In this document: piece after piece, positions 26,701-36,311 of the stretch
How positions within the stretch are numbered: the first letter of the stretch is position 1
Layout of the letters: the number at the start of each line of letters is the position of its first letter
Source: Candidatus Poribacteria bacterium
GTDB lineage: Bacteria; Poribacteria; WGA-4E; WGA-3G
Direction of reading: 5' to 3'
NCBI GenBank assembly: GCA_012270875.1
Contig: JAAXHI010000460.1
Coordinates: 1 to 37,957 of the forward strand
Length of the DNA stretch: 37,957 nt
Made by a program: the position numbers and the translations under genes
Notes under the pieces: generated by a model
The model's input: only the letters and a program-made list of their open reading frames with translations
What the model was told of the DNA's origin: nothing
The model's database searches: none

Positions 26701-26816
26701 ATGAAGTTTAATAAAATATTTGGGTAATTCTATATTTTCCTCAGGCCCGGTAGGTTTGGTTTCCTAACCGAACCGGACTTCCCTAAAAATTACCCGATTA
26801 AATTCTTAATCTTCAT
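26701..26816. mobile_element. MITE-like palindromic element, copy 2 (~116 bp)
   Basis: Near-identical to 15440-15554: same terminal repeats and central TAGGTTTGGTTTCCTAACCGAACCGG; a few differences only. Confidence 0.8.
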
Positions 26817-26857
26817 CTGAACAGCATTGCCTATCTCCCTTCACAAAATTATAGATA

Positions 26858-28291
26858 ATGTATTTCAACAAAAAGTTTGCCCTCCTGTTTCTCGGTAGCA
26901 TCATATTATCCATGGCGACAGGTTGCTTCACGGATACCGCTGAACAATCTGAGCCATCTAAAAAGGCGTTTGTCTCTAACCCCACCAATACTGAAAAAGG
27001 CTTAAGTCGCACTGAGGCTTTTTCATCAAATCTGCCAATTATTATTATTGATACCTCTGGAGAATGGATTCGCGACGAACCGAAAATTCCGGCGCGGATG
27101 AAGATAATTTATGATGAATCCGGCGGTAGAAACACCCTAAATAGCCGACATATTGATTTCGATGGAAAAATCGGCATTGAGTTGAGAGGAAAGACGTCGC
27201 TCCGGTTCCGAAAACATCAGTACGGTGTTGAAATCCAAGACGATGCGGGTAACGACAAAGATGCATCGTTATTGCAATTGCCAGCGGAATCAGACTGGGT
27301 GCTGAATGGACCTTATTCCGATAAAACCCTCATGCGAAATTATTTGGCGTACGAGTTCAGTAATCGCATCGGCAGATACGCAAGTAGAACAAAGTTTGTT
27401 GAAATGTTTCTCAACGATAAAAGGGATCCAACAATCGGAGACAAACATTACGTCGGAGTCTATCTACTCATAGAAAAGATTAAACGCGGAAAAGACCGTG
27501 TTGATATTAAATCGCTGAAACCCGCGGACATCACCGGCGGCTATATCCTGAAAATCGACAAAATGGACTGGTACGAGACCTATTTCTCCACACATTATGG
27601 CACACGGTTGTTTCATGTTTATCCGAAAGGACGCGAGATGTCCGACCCCCAAAAAACGTGGATTCAGAACTATATGAACGAATTTGAATCCACGTTGGCT
27701 GGAAAGGATTTTAAGGACCCCGAACACGGATACGCCAAGTACATAGATACCGACGCATTCATCGACCATTTCATCATCAACGAACTCTTCAGGAACATAG
27801 ATGGGTTTCGGAACAGCACATATATGTACAAAGACAGAGGCGGCAAACTGACAATGGGTCCCGTCTGGGATTTCAATCTCTCAATGGGCAATTCAAGTTT
27901 CAATCAGGGTTGGAGAGCGGATGGGTGGTTGATTTACACAAACCCTGTCCCTTTCTGGTGGGATCGACTGCTAACAGATAGAAATTTCACACGAAAACTC
28001 CTCAAGAGATGGCAAGAACTCCGGAAAGATACACTCGCCACTTCAGAACTCCTTAAGGAAATTGATCAGGCTGCCGAATTGCTGTCCGAAGCACAAGAAC
28101 GAAATTTCCAGAGATGGCCCGTGCTGGGTCGCACTATGTTTGGGAATCCCAACCGGGGTTATGCTACATATCAGCGAGAGGTCAAACAGATGAAAATATG
28201 GATAAATGCCCGTCTGAAATGGATGGATAAACATATCGCATCGCCACGTTCATCTCCTTTCAACGTTCAGAGACCGGAACGTTTCCGGTAA
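26858..28291 (+). CDS. CotH-family (kinase-like) lipoprotein
   Basis: Lipobox SMATGC; GIELRGKTSLRFRKHQYGVEI, SDWVLNGPYSDKTLMRNYLAYEF, GVYLLIEKIKRGKDRVDI, NELFRNIDGFRNSTYMYKDRGGKLTMGPVWDFN. Confidence 0.9.
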   Translation: MYFNKKFALLFLGSIILSMATGCFTDTAEQSEPSKKAFVSNPTNTEKGLSRTEAFSSNLPIIIIDTSGEWIRDEPKIPARMKIIYDESGGRNTLNSRHIDFDGKIGIELRGKTSLRFRKHQYGVEIQDDAGNDKDASLLQLPAESDWVLNGPYSDKTLMRNYLAYEFSNRIGRYASRTKFVEMFLNDKRDPTIGDKHYVGVYLLIEKIKRGKDRVDIKSLKPADITGGYILKIDKMDWYETYFSTHYGTRLFHVYPKGREMSDPQKTWIQNYMNEFESTLAGKDFKDPEHGYAKYIDTDAFIDHFIINELFRNIDGFRNSTYMYKDRGGKLTMGPVWDFNLSMGNSSFNQGWRADGWLIYTNPVPFWWDRLLTDRNFTRKLLKRWQELRKDTLATSELLKEIDQAAELLSEAQERNFQRWPVLGRTMFGNPNRGYATYQREVKQMKIWINARLKWMDKHIASPRSSPFNVQRPERFR

Positions 28292-28419
28292 AACTCTTAA
28301 CCGGTAACTGACAACCGTTTGCCATTTTCTCAAATTATGCATCTTTTGCACCTATAAATTGCGTCACTAATAATTAGAACCTTATATTTCATACGATACG
28401 CTATTGATGGATAAATTTT

Positions 28420-28466
28420 GCCCCGTTTTGTGCAAGGTAAATATAGAGGATGCCCCGTTTTGTGCA
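28420..28466 (+). repeat. 15-bp direct repeat pair GCCCCGTTTTGTGCA
   Basis: Exact copies at 28420-28434 and 28452-28466, 32-nt period, upstream of the MoxR gene. Confidence 0.8.
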
Positions 28467-28601
28467 GCTGCTTTTGAACGGTACGCTATCGCTGAGATGG
28501 CACGGAATTTGCTGCTACGGTATTAAGGCAAAATTTGTCTCTGTTAACAACAATATCACCTAACCTCATAGTTGCGTACTGATAACACGAAAGGAAAACT
28601 A

Positions 28602-29621
28602 ATGACAACGACACCAAACACTGACGCAATGCATGCCGACGATGTCGCTGCAATTGACGAACTACGCGAAGTCTACGACCAATTAAAACAGACACTTGCT
28701 AAAATCATCGTCGGTCAAGATCAGGTTATTGAAGACTTGGCGATCTGCCTGTTTTCGCAAGGACACGCACTCTTGATGGGTGTTCCCGGCTTAGCAAAAA
28801 CACTGTTAGTGAGCCGATTCGCCGAGACGATGGCGTTACAGTTCAGCCGAATCCAGTTCACGCCTGATCTGATGCCGATGGACATCACCGGAACCGACAT
28901 CCTTCAGGAAGTCCCAGGCGGTAAGCGGGAATTCGAGTTCGTAAAAGGTCCGCTCTTCGCCAATCTCATCCTCGCTGACGAGATTAACCGTGCCCCCTCA
29001 AAAACGCAAGCCGCCATGCTTGAAGCGATGCAGGAATACAAAATCACGGTCATCGGTAGAACATACCAACTGACACCCCCCTTCTTCGTACTGGCGACCC
29101 AGAACCCCATAGAGCAGGAGGGGACATATCCGTTGCCGGAGGCGCAACTCGATCGTTTCATGTTCAGAATTGAGGTAGACTATCCGGCGCGGTCTGAGGA
29201 GATAGAGATTGCCCGGACCACAACGGGTGTGGCACTCCCAACACTTGAACACGTCCTAACAGGCGAACGCGTGCTCGCATTTCAAGACCTCGTGCGTCGG
29301 GTGCCAGTAGCGGAGCATATCTACGAATTCGCCGTTGATTTGGTACGGAGCACACGTCCGAAGGACGATGCATCACCTGACTGGTTGAAGCCGCTTGTGG
29401 CTTGGGGTGCCGGTCCGCGGGCGGTTCAATACTTGATTTTGGGTGCGAAAGCACGCGCTGCACTCAGTGGCAGCTACATGGCACGACTCGAAGATGTCGT
29501 CGCTGTGGCGAATCCGGTGTTGGCACACCGCGTCATTACATCGTTCGCAGCGGAATCCGAGAACATCACCAGCCAAGACATCGTCAATCGTCTCGTTGAA
29601 GAGTTGTCGGAGCAGGGGTAG
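28602..29621 (+). CDS. MoxR-family AAA+ ATPase
   Basis: KIIVGQDQVIEDL, HALLMGVPGLAKTLL, GPLFANLILADEINRAPSKTQAAMLEAMQE, FFVLATQNPIEQEGTYPLPEAQLDRFMF; ATG at 28602 with GAAAGGAAAA ahead. Confidence 0.96.
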   Translation: MTTTPNTDAMHADDVAAIDELREVYDQLKQTLAKIIVGQDQVIEDLAICLFSQGHALLMGVPGLAKTLLVSRFAETMALQFSRIQFTPDLMPMDITGTDILQEVPGGKREFEFVKGPLFANLILADEINRAPSKTQAAMLEAMQEYKITVIGRTYQLTPPFFVLATQNPIEQEGTYPLPEAQLDRFMFRIEVDYPARSEEIEIARTTTGVALPTLEHVLTGERVLAFQDLVRRVPVAEHIYEFAVDLVRSTRPKDDASPDWLKPLVAWGAGPRAVQYLILGAKARAALSGSYMARLEDVVAVANPVLAHRVITSFAAESENITSQDIVNRLVEELSEQG

Positions 29622-29624
29622 ACT

Positions 29625-30530
29625 ATGGCACTGCAACTCAAACGGGATTATCTCAATCAGAAGGTCTTGGAACGCCTCTCCACACTCCAATTGCACGCTC
29701 GACTCCCTATGATCGGAAATGTGTCTGGTAAACACCGGAGTCCGATTCGCGGCTCCAGCCTCGAGTTTGCGGAGTACCGTAAGTACGTCCCAGGCGATGA
29801 CACACGCCGACTCGATTGGCGTGCTTATGCGCGGAATGACCGCTACTACATCAAGGAATTTGAAGCCGATACGAACCTGCGGATGTGCTTGATTGTGGAT
29901 ACCAGCGGTTCAATGGATTTCGCACACAACGGTATGAGTAAACTTGACTACGCACGTCGCGTGGCGGGCACCTTAGCCTATATAGCCGCGCTACAGGGGG
30001 ATGCCGTTGGACTCTACTGTGCGGGTAAAGAATTTCACATAGAAATCCCACCGAAACGGAGTGCAACACATCTGAGTGCTGTCCTTGATGAATTAGGAAC
30101 CATCGAGGCATCGGGTGAGACCGGGTTGGCTGATGTTCTCCACGAAACCGCCGAACGTGTCCCACAGCGCGCACTGATTGTCGTCGTTTCGGATCTATTC
30201 ATTGAACCCGGAATCGTCCGAAATTGTTTTGAGCACCTACGATTCCGTAAGCATGATGTCGCTGTGTTTCACCTTATGGAGCAGAACGAACTGGAATTTG
30301 AATTTGATCGTCCGATGCGATTTGTTGACATGGAAGGCGGCGAACCGATACTCGCGGATCCAACTGTCATCGGCACGCAGTACCGGCGCGCGATGGAAAT
30401 ATACCTCGAAAGTATGGACGAGGTCATTCGGGATACTGAGGTCGATTACCACCGTATCTTCATCCACGAGGATTACGGCGACGTATTGGCGCGGTTCTTG
30501 TTAGGACGGACACCGAAAAAACAGAAGTGA
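29625..30530 (+). CDS. DUF58 domain protein (MoxR-associated, VWA-like)
   Basis: GSSLEFAEYRKYVPGDDTRRLDWRAYARNDRYYIKEFEADTNLRMCLIVDTSGSM. Confidence 0.95.
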   Translation: MALQLKRDYLNQKVLERLSTLQLHARLPMIGNVSGKHRSPIRGSSLEFAEYRKYVPGDDTRRLDWRAYARNDRYYIKEFEADTNLRMCLIVDTSGSMDFAHNGMSKLDYARRVAGTLAYIAALQGDAVGLYCAGKEFHIEIPPKRSATHLSAVLDELGTIEASGETGLADVLHETAERVPQRALIVVVSDLFIEPGIVRNCFEHLRFRKHDVAVFHLMEQNELEFEFDRPMRFVDMEGGEPILADPTVIGTQYRRAMEIYLESMDEVIRDTEVDYHRIFIHEDYGDVLARFLLGRTPKKQK

Positions 30531-30534
30531 GGGA

Positions 30535-30630
30535 TGGCTATCAGCTGTCGGCTATCAGCAATCAGTTAAGAGGGTTCCGATAAAGTTAGACTTCTCTTAC
30601 TGACTGCCGACGGCTGACCGCTGATAGCCA
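30535..30630. repeat. Heptad inverted-array element, site D
   Basis: Left TGGCTATCAGCTGTCGGCTATCAGCAATCAGTTAAGAG; reverse complement of right TGGCTATCAGCGGTCAGCCGTCGGCAGTCAGTAAGAG. Confidence 0.85.
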
Positions 30631-30642
30631 TTAGGAGGAACA

Positions 30643-32709
30643 ATGAGTTTTTTGCAACCGTTAGCATTAATCGCACTCCCCTTAATGGCACTGCCGATCA
30701 TTATCCATCTAATCAATCAGCAGCGGCACCGGACCGTCCCTTGGGCAGCGATGATGTTCCTAATGCGTGCGAAGCGTATGAGCAGAGGCATGGCACGGCT
30801 TCGGCATCTGCTTATCCTATTAATGCGTGTCCTCGCTATCGGTGCTTTGATTTTTGCGATTAGCCGTCCACTGTCGGGTGGCTGGTTAGGAAGCGTCGGA
30901 TTGAGTAAGCCGGATGCCACGTTGATTCTTCTCGATCGCTCCGCCAGTATGGAAGTCCAAGACCTGCAGGCGGGAGAGTCAAAAAGATCCACAGCACTGA
31001 AACGGCTCGCGCAATTATTGGAACAAGGCGATTACGGAACACATTTGCTGCTAATTGACAGTGCCAGCGGGCAGCTGCAAGAAGTCGATTCACCGAAAGC
31101 ACTGTTGGGTCTACCGATGACCGAAGCCAGTGCCGCCAGCGCGAATATTCCGGGGATGCTTGAGACGGCTTTGGCGTATCTCAAGGCAAATGAGTCAGGA
31201 CGCGCCGAAATCTGGATCTGTTCGGATTTGAAGGAGAACGATTGGGATGTCCATAGTGGTCGCTGGAACGCGATGCGTGAGGAATTCGCTCAGTTGGAAG
31301 GTGTCCACCATTTCTTGCTGGCATATACAGATCCACCTGCCAATAACTTATCGGTCCGAGTGGAAAACGTACAACGCTGGGAACGTGGCAACGCTGCAGA
31401 ACTCCTGCTTGATGTAATCGTGCGCACCGAGGGTGAAGTCCCGTCTCTTACGACCGAAGAACGCAGTGTGGTGCGGCGCGTGCCGATTGAATTTGAAGTC
31501 AATAACGTGCGATCCGTGGTTGAAGTGGAGCTTGACACGCTCGGTGCGTCTTTGAAAGGACACCGCATCCCTATTGATACGAAACTTAGTTCGGGGTGGG
31601 GATCGGTGAGTTTGCCGGGTGATGCGAACCCGTTGGACAATCGGTTTTTCTTTACCTTTTCTGAACCGCCGGTACGAAAAGCAGTCGTCGTCAGTGATGA
31701 CCCAAAAGTGGGTGAAGCGTTCCGTAGAGCACTTGCTATTCCGACAGATGTTCGACTACAACACCATGTTGATGTGATGCCTATGAACCGAGTCGCCGAA
31801 ATCGACTGGGAAAATACTGGATTGTTGATTTGGCAGGGAACACTACCAAGCGGGTTGGTAGCGGAACAGATTCAGCATTTCGTCAATAACGGACGCGTGG
31901 CTATGTTCTTTCCGTCGAAGTTACGCACACAAACCGCTACGGGTAAGCCATTCTTTGCTTCACGCTGGGGAGATTGGCAATCTACTACGGGTGAACAGTC
32001 CGATACAACAGGCGATATCTCGTGGTGGCGTGGCGATGCGGATATACTGGCACACGCAGAGAGTGGAGATGCTTTGCCGTTGAGCGAACTCCGTACCTAC
32101 CAATATCGCACCTTTGAGAGCCAAGGGACACTCTTGGCAAGGTTTGACAACGATGCACCTTTACTAACACGGGTGGCTACCGATCAGGGAGCAGCATATT
32201 TTTGTAGCACACTCCCGACAGCACAATTTTCTTCGCTCGAACGGGACGGTGTCGTCTTTTATGTCATGTTACAACGGGCATTGGCTGAAGGGTGTCAGAC
32301 GTTGGCTGTCGCATCGCAACGCGACGCAGAAATTGATGCCCTCGCTGACCGAAATCAGTGGGAACCTGTGGCGCCTGCTGAGGACAATGCGTCTCTCTCA
32401 CAACGTGGATTACATGCAGGCGTTTATCGAGACGAGGCGTATTGGGCAGCTGTCAATCGCAGCCAAGCGGAGGACACTGCAAAGACATCGCCGCTTGAGA
32501 CGGTTGACGCGTTGTTTGATGGGTTGTCGTACCGGAGAATTGATGTTAATGTCGGCGATACATCCGCCTTAGCGAGTGAACTCTGGCGTATCTTTCTCAT
32601 AGCGATGGCAATCGCACTCATTCTGGAAGCGGTGCTGAGTTTGCCGAGCCGAAAAACCGAAAGCAGCCCCTTAATAGATCTCGCAGTCGCGGAGGGAACG
32701 ACAGAATAG
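30643..32709 (+). CDS. BatA-type membrane protein with VWA-like domain
   Basis: FLQPLALIALPLMALPIIIHLINQQRHRTVPWAAMMFL, ATLILLDRSASMEVQD, C-terminal TM segment. Confidence 0.88.
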   Translation: MSFLQPLALIALPLMALPIIIHLINQQRHRTVPWAAMMFLMRAKRMSRGMARLRHLLILLMRVLAIGALIFAISRPLSGGWLGSVGLSKPDATLILLDRSASMEVQDLQAGESKRSTALKRLAQLLEQGDYGTHLLLIDSASGQLQEVDSPKALLGLPMTEASAASANIPGMLETALAYLKANESGRAEIWICSDLKENDWDVHSGRWNAMREEFAQLEGVHHFLLAYTDPPANNLSVRVENVQRWERGNAAELLLDVIVRTEGEVPSLTTEERSVVRRVPIEFEVNNVRSVVEVELDTLGASLKGHRIPIDTKLSSGWGSVSLPGDANPLDNRFFFTFSEPPVRKAVVVSDDPKVGEAFRRALAIPTDVRLQHHVDVMPMNRVAEIDWENTGLLIWQGTLPSGLVAEQIQHFVNNGRVAMFFPSKLRTQTATGKPFFASRWGDWQSTTGEQSDTTGDISWWRGDADILAHAESGDALPLSELRTYQYRTFESQGTLLARFDNDAPLLTRVATDQGAAYFCSTLPTAQFSSLERDGVVFYVMLQRALAEGCQTLAVASQRDAEIDALADRNQWEPVAPAEDNASLSQRGLHAGVYRDEAYWAAVNRSQAEDTAKTSPLETVDALFDGLSYRRIDVNVGDTSALASELWRIFLIAMAIALILEAVLSLPSRKTESSPLIDLAVAEGTTE

Positions 32710-32711
32710 CA

Positions 32712-32732
32712 GCCGACTGCCGATAGCCAAAA
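32712..32732. repeat. Partial heptad array, site F
   Basis: GCCGACT GCCGATA GCCAAAA, directly followed by GAGGAAATATAAAAAA-ATG. Confidence 0.5.
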
Positions 32733-32749
32733 AGAGGAAATATAAAAAA

Positions 32750-34996
32750 ATGCAAGAACAACAGGGAAGCTTAGAGTTCCTCTCAAACAATTCCGTCACG
32801 GTCTTAGGACTGATTATTGTGGTTGTGACAGGTGTATTATGCTGGCTGGCATGGCACCGCAGCGGTTATCGTAAGCAAACCGGATGGCTTGAGTTACTGC
32901 GTTTTGTGTTGGTCTGCTTAGTGGTTGTTACCTTGAATCAGCCGGAATGGTTGAAGACACAGCCTCCGGATCGGCGCTCGACACTCGCAGTTCTCTGGGA
33001 CCAATCCAAGAGTATGGAGACGCGGGATGTCTTTGAAGATCAAGAGGTATCCGGTGCGCGTAAGAGTCGCGCTGAGACGATTCAACCGCTGATGTCTGAG
33101 GAAGTCTGGAAAGCCGGGTCCCCCTCCGATAATGGCGACAGGCAAGATGCAACCGATCTCAATATTGTGTTTGAGCCGTTCTCTTCGCAGTTGGATCCCG
33201 CAGATGAAGCGACGGATTTGAACGCCGGACTTTCACATGTGCTTGATACGCATACAAACCTTCGCGGCGTGGTCCTGCTATCGGACGGTGATTGGAATGT
33301 CGGGAACTCGCCAGTGGAGGCGGCTACAAGGTTTCGGATGAAAGGGATTCCTGTCTTTGCAATAGGCATCGGGAGCAAAGTACCCCTCCCCGACCTCGAA
33401 TTAGTCAGGATGGACGCGCCGACCTATGGTGTCGCAAACAAGCAACTTCGGATCCCGTTTGTCGTGCGTAGTACCTTAGGGCAGGATCGGGATGTCCGTG
33501 TCACACTCAGCGTTGATAAGAAAGCGACAGTTACGAAAACGGTCCGTGTGCCAGCCATGAGTCAAGCGCAGGAGAATATCGTCTGGACACCGGGCGCGGA
33601 GGGGCAGGGAACAGGGGATTATACGCTAAACCTCCGTGTCGAGCGCGACGCAGCGGAATTGATCCCTGAGAATAATGAAATCTCTGCACCCATATCAATA
33701 CGTAAAGAACAATTGAAAGTACTCGTCATCGAATCTTATCCGCGATGGGAATACCGCTATCTCCGAAACGCTTTAGAACGGGATTCGGGTGTTGAAGTAA
33801 CATGCCTCCTCTTTCACCCCGAACTCCCTGATGTTGGCGGCGGTCGCACCTATATTAAACGTTTTCCTGACCCCAGAGAGTTAAGTCGTTATGATGTCGT
33901 GTTTCTTGGGGATGTCGGCGTGCAGGAAGACCAGTTGACGGTCGAACAGACACGGGAATTACGCAAATTAGTTGCTGCCCAAGCCTCAGGTCTCGTCTTT
34001 ATGCCGGGGCGGGACGGCGCGCATCATTCGTTAATCCCCGGTCCCCTTGCCGACCTCTATCCTGTGGTCTTAGATTCGGCAACACCGGACGGGATCGGTT
34101 CAAGTATGCAAGGATATTTCGCACTCACAGCGTCCGGACAGCGTAGTTTGCTAACACGCCTTGGGGATACAGACCTTGACAACGGCGAAGTGTGGCGGAA
34201 GTTGCCTGGGTTTTTCTGGTACACTGGCATCAAACGTGCTAAGGTGGGTACCGAGACACTGGCAGTTCACGATCAAGTAGCGACTGCCGCCGGACGCGTA
34301 CCACTGATCGTGACCAAAACATACGGCACCGGTAAAGTCTTATTTATGGGGACAGACAGTGCTTGGCGTTGGCGGCAAGGCGTTGAAGATAAGTACCACT
34401 ACCGCTTCTGGAGTCAAGTCGCACGCTGGATGGCATATCGACGGCAAATGGCACAAAGCGAATTGATACGACTCTTCTACTCCCCTGACCGACCCAACGT
34501 TGATGATGTGCTGACGTTGCATGCCAACGCTATTGATAACGTCGGCGGTCCCTTGGATAGAGGTTCCGTTGTTGTACAAGCGATTTCACCATCAGGCAAA
34601 ACGCAAACGATTCAATTGCAACCCGGGACAGAGGATATGACGGGTCTGTTCGTCGGTGCGTTTGTACCGAAAGAACCCGGAAACTACCGTCTCGTTGCGA
34701 GCAGTAGCGAAACCGGGGCATCTGTTCAAACGGATCTATCCGTACAAGGCTTAAATCGGGAACAGCAAGGACGTTTGGCACGTTTCGATGTATTAGAAGA
34801 AATTACCAAGATTACCGAAGGTAAGTTGGTCCCGATTTCTGAAGTGCCGAATCTATTAGAATATCTCGCAGCCTTACCAGAACCCGCACCGACTGTCCAT
34901 CGCACACGGATCTGGGCACACCCAATCTGGGCGGGTTTCCTTGTCTTTTTACTCGGTGTGTTCTGGGTCGCACGAAAAATGAACGGAGCAGTGTAA
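32750..34996 (+). CDS. VWA-domain membrane protein, glutamine amidotransferase-like, MoxR cluster
   Basis: N-terminal TM segments, TLAVLWDQSKSMETRD, VVLLSDGDWNVGNSPVEAATRFRMKGIPVFAIGIGS, VLVIESYPRWEYRYLRNAL, C-terminal TM helix. Confidence 0.88.
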   Translation: MQEQQGSLEFLSNNSVTVLGLIIVVVTGVLCWLAWHRSGYRKQTGWLELLRFVLVCLVVVTLNQPEWLKTQPPDRRSTLAVLWDQSKSMETRDVFEDQEVSGARKSRAETIQPLMSEEVWKAGSPSDNGDRQDATDLNIVFEPFSSQLDPADEATDLNAGLSHVLDTHTNLRGVVLLSDGDWNVGNSPVEAATRFRMKGIPVFAIGIGSKVPLPDLELVRMDAPTYGVANKQLRIPFVVRSTLGQDRDVRVTLSVDKKATVTKTVRVPAMSQAQENIVWTPGAEGQGTGDYTLNLRVERDAAELIPENNEISAPISIRKEQLKVLVIESYPRWEYRYLRNALERDSGVEVTCLLFHPELPDVGGGRTYIKRFPDPRELSRYDVVFLGDVGVQEDQLTVEQTRELRKLVAAQASGLVFMPGRDGAHHSLIPGPLADLYPVVLDSATPDGIGSSMQGYFALTASGQRSLLTRLGDTDLDNGEVWRKLPGFFWYTGIKRAKVGTETLAVHDQVATAAGRVPLIVTKTYGTGKVLFMGTDSAWRWRQGVEDKYHYRFWSQVARWMAYRRQMAQSELIRLFYSPDRPNVDDVLTLHANAIDNVGGPLDRGSVVVQAISPSGKTQTIQLQPGTEDMTGLFVGAFVPKEPGNYRLVASSSETGASVQTDLSVQGLNREQQGRLARFDVLEEITKITEGKLVPISEVPNLLEYLAALPEPAPTVHRTRIWAHPIWAGFLVFLLGVFWVARKMNGAV

Positions 34997-35126
34997 ACTG
35001 ATAATCCTGAAAAGTCAAAAGCAGATAGACACCTACGATAAAACATGATATTATATACCATAAACAGGTGAATACGGGAGCCAAACCGATAACCAACGAC
35101 CCATTCTGAAATAGAAGGAATTTATA

Positions 35127-36134
35127 ATGCCTAAGAACTATAAAGTGGCAATAGTCGGTTGCGGTGGAATTTCTCACATGCACACCGGATGGTATGTCAA
35201 TGAACCGAGAGCGACGTTGACCGCACTCGCCGATGTTGACCAAGAGCGTATGAAAGCCTACGGCGAACAGTACGGCGTCGAGAAACAGTATACCGATTAT
35301 GTTGAGATGCTCGAAACAGAGGAGATTGATATTGTTTCGGTCTGTACGCGTCCGAAACTGCACGCACCCCTCGTGATTGGTGTCGCACGTTCTGGGGGCG
35401 GTGTGAAAGGAATCCTTTCTGAAAAACCGATGGCGGAAAATCTCGGACAGGCGCGGGAGATGCTTGAGACGTGTGCACAGCACAATGTGAAATTAGCGAT
35501 TGACCATCAACTCCGGTTTAACGCGCCCTATGTCGTCGCAAAAGAGATGATTGCTGACGGTCAGATCGGTGAACTCTTCCGAATCCACGGTATCTGCGGC
35601 GGCGGCGACCTGAAGGACAATGCCACGCATACCGTCGATCTGATGCGGTTTATTTACGGCGATCGTCCGATTAGTTGGGTCATGGGACAGATTGAACGGA
35701 TCGGTACACCGACCAAATACGATCTACACTCTGAGAATTTCGCAGTCGGGTACTTCAAATTTGAAGACAACGTCCGTGGCATCATTGAATCAGGCAACGA
35801 TACCGCACCCGGCTATCACCATATTTACTGCTACGGGACAGAAGGCGAAATCGAGTTGAGTGCCCCAGGTGGACCGGCACTCCGTATCCGTAACCAGCAA
35901 TCTGGCGGCGCGTGGGTAACACCGGAATTACCTTCAGAAATTACGCCAGTACAAGACCTGATTGCAGCCATTGACGAGGATCGAGAACACCGATCAAGCG
36001 GTTCTCAGGGATACGCTTCTTTAGAACTCCTTATGGCGATTTATGAGTCGTCTCGGAAACGACAGCGGGTTCATCTGCCCCTCGAAGAGATGGAATCGCC
36101 GTTAACATTAATGATTGATGATGGATGGGTATAA
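35127..36134 (+). CDS. Gfo/Idh/MocA-family oxidoreductase
   Basis: YKVAIVGCGGISHMHTGWYVNEPRATLTALADVD, GILSEKPMAENLGQAREML, LAIDHQLRFNAPYVVAKEMI. Confidence 0.94.
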   Translation: MPKNYKVAIVGCGGISHMHTGWYVNEPRATLTALADVDQERMKAYGEQYGVEKQYTDYVEMLETEEIDIVSVCTRPKLHAPLVIGVARSGGGVKGILSEKPMAENLGQAREMLETCAQHNVKLAIDHQLRFNAPYVVAKEMIADGQIGELFRIHGICGGGDLKDNATHTVDLMRFIYGDRPISWVMGQIERIGTPTKYDLHSENFAVGYFKFEDNVRGIIESGNDTAPGYHHIYCYGTEGEIELSAPGGPALRIRNQQSGGAWVTPELPSEITPVQDLIAAIDEDREHRSSGSQGYASLELLMAIYESSRKRQRVHLPLEEMESPLTLMIDDGWV

Positions 36135-36171
36135 TAGTATTTCGGGATTATACAATTAAATCAGTGGAATA

Positions 36172-36240
36172 GTCGTCAGTCGTCGGCGAGAGGTTCTTTG
36201 CTGATGGCTGATGGCTGATAGCCGATAGCCGATGGCTAAA
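36172..36240. repeat. Heptad inverted-array element, site E
   Basis: GTCGTCA GTCGTCG GCGAGAG ... CTGATGG CTGATGG CTGATAG CCGATAG CCGATGG CTAAAAG. Confidence 0.8.
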
Positions 36241-36311
36241 AGGAAATATAAAAATCTGGTAGTTTGTAGCATAATCTGTTATCCGTAACCGTAGCCTGCT
36301 ACAACGGACGC

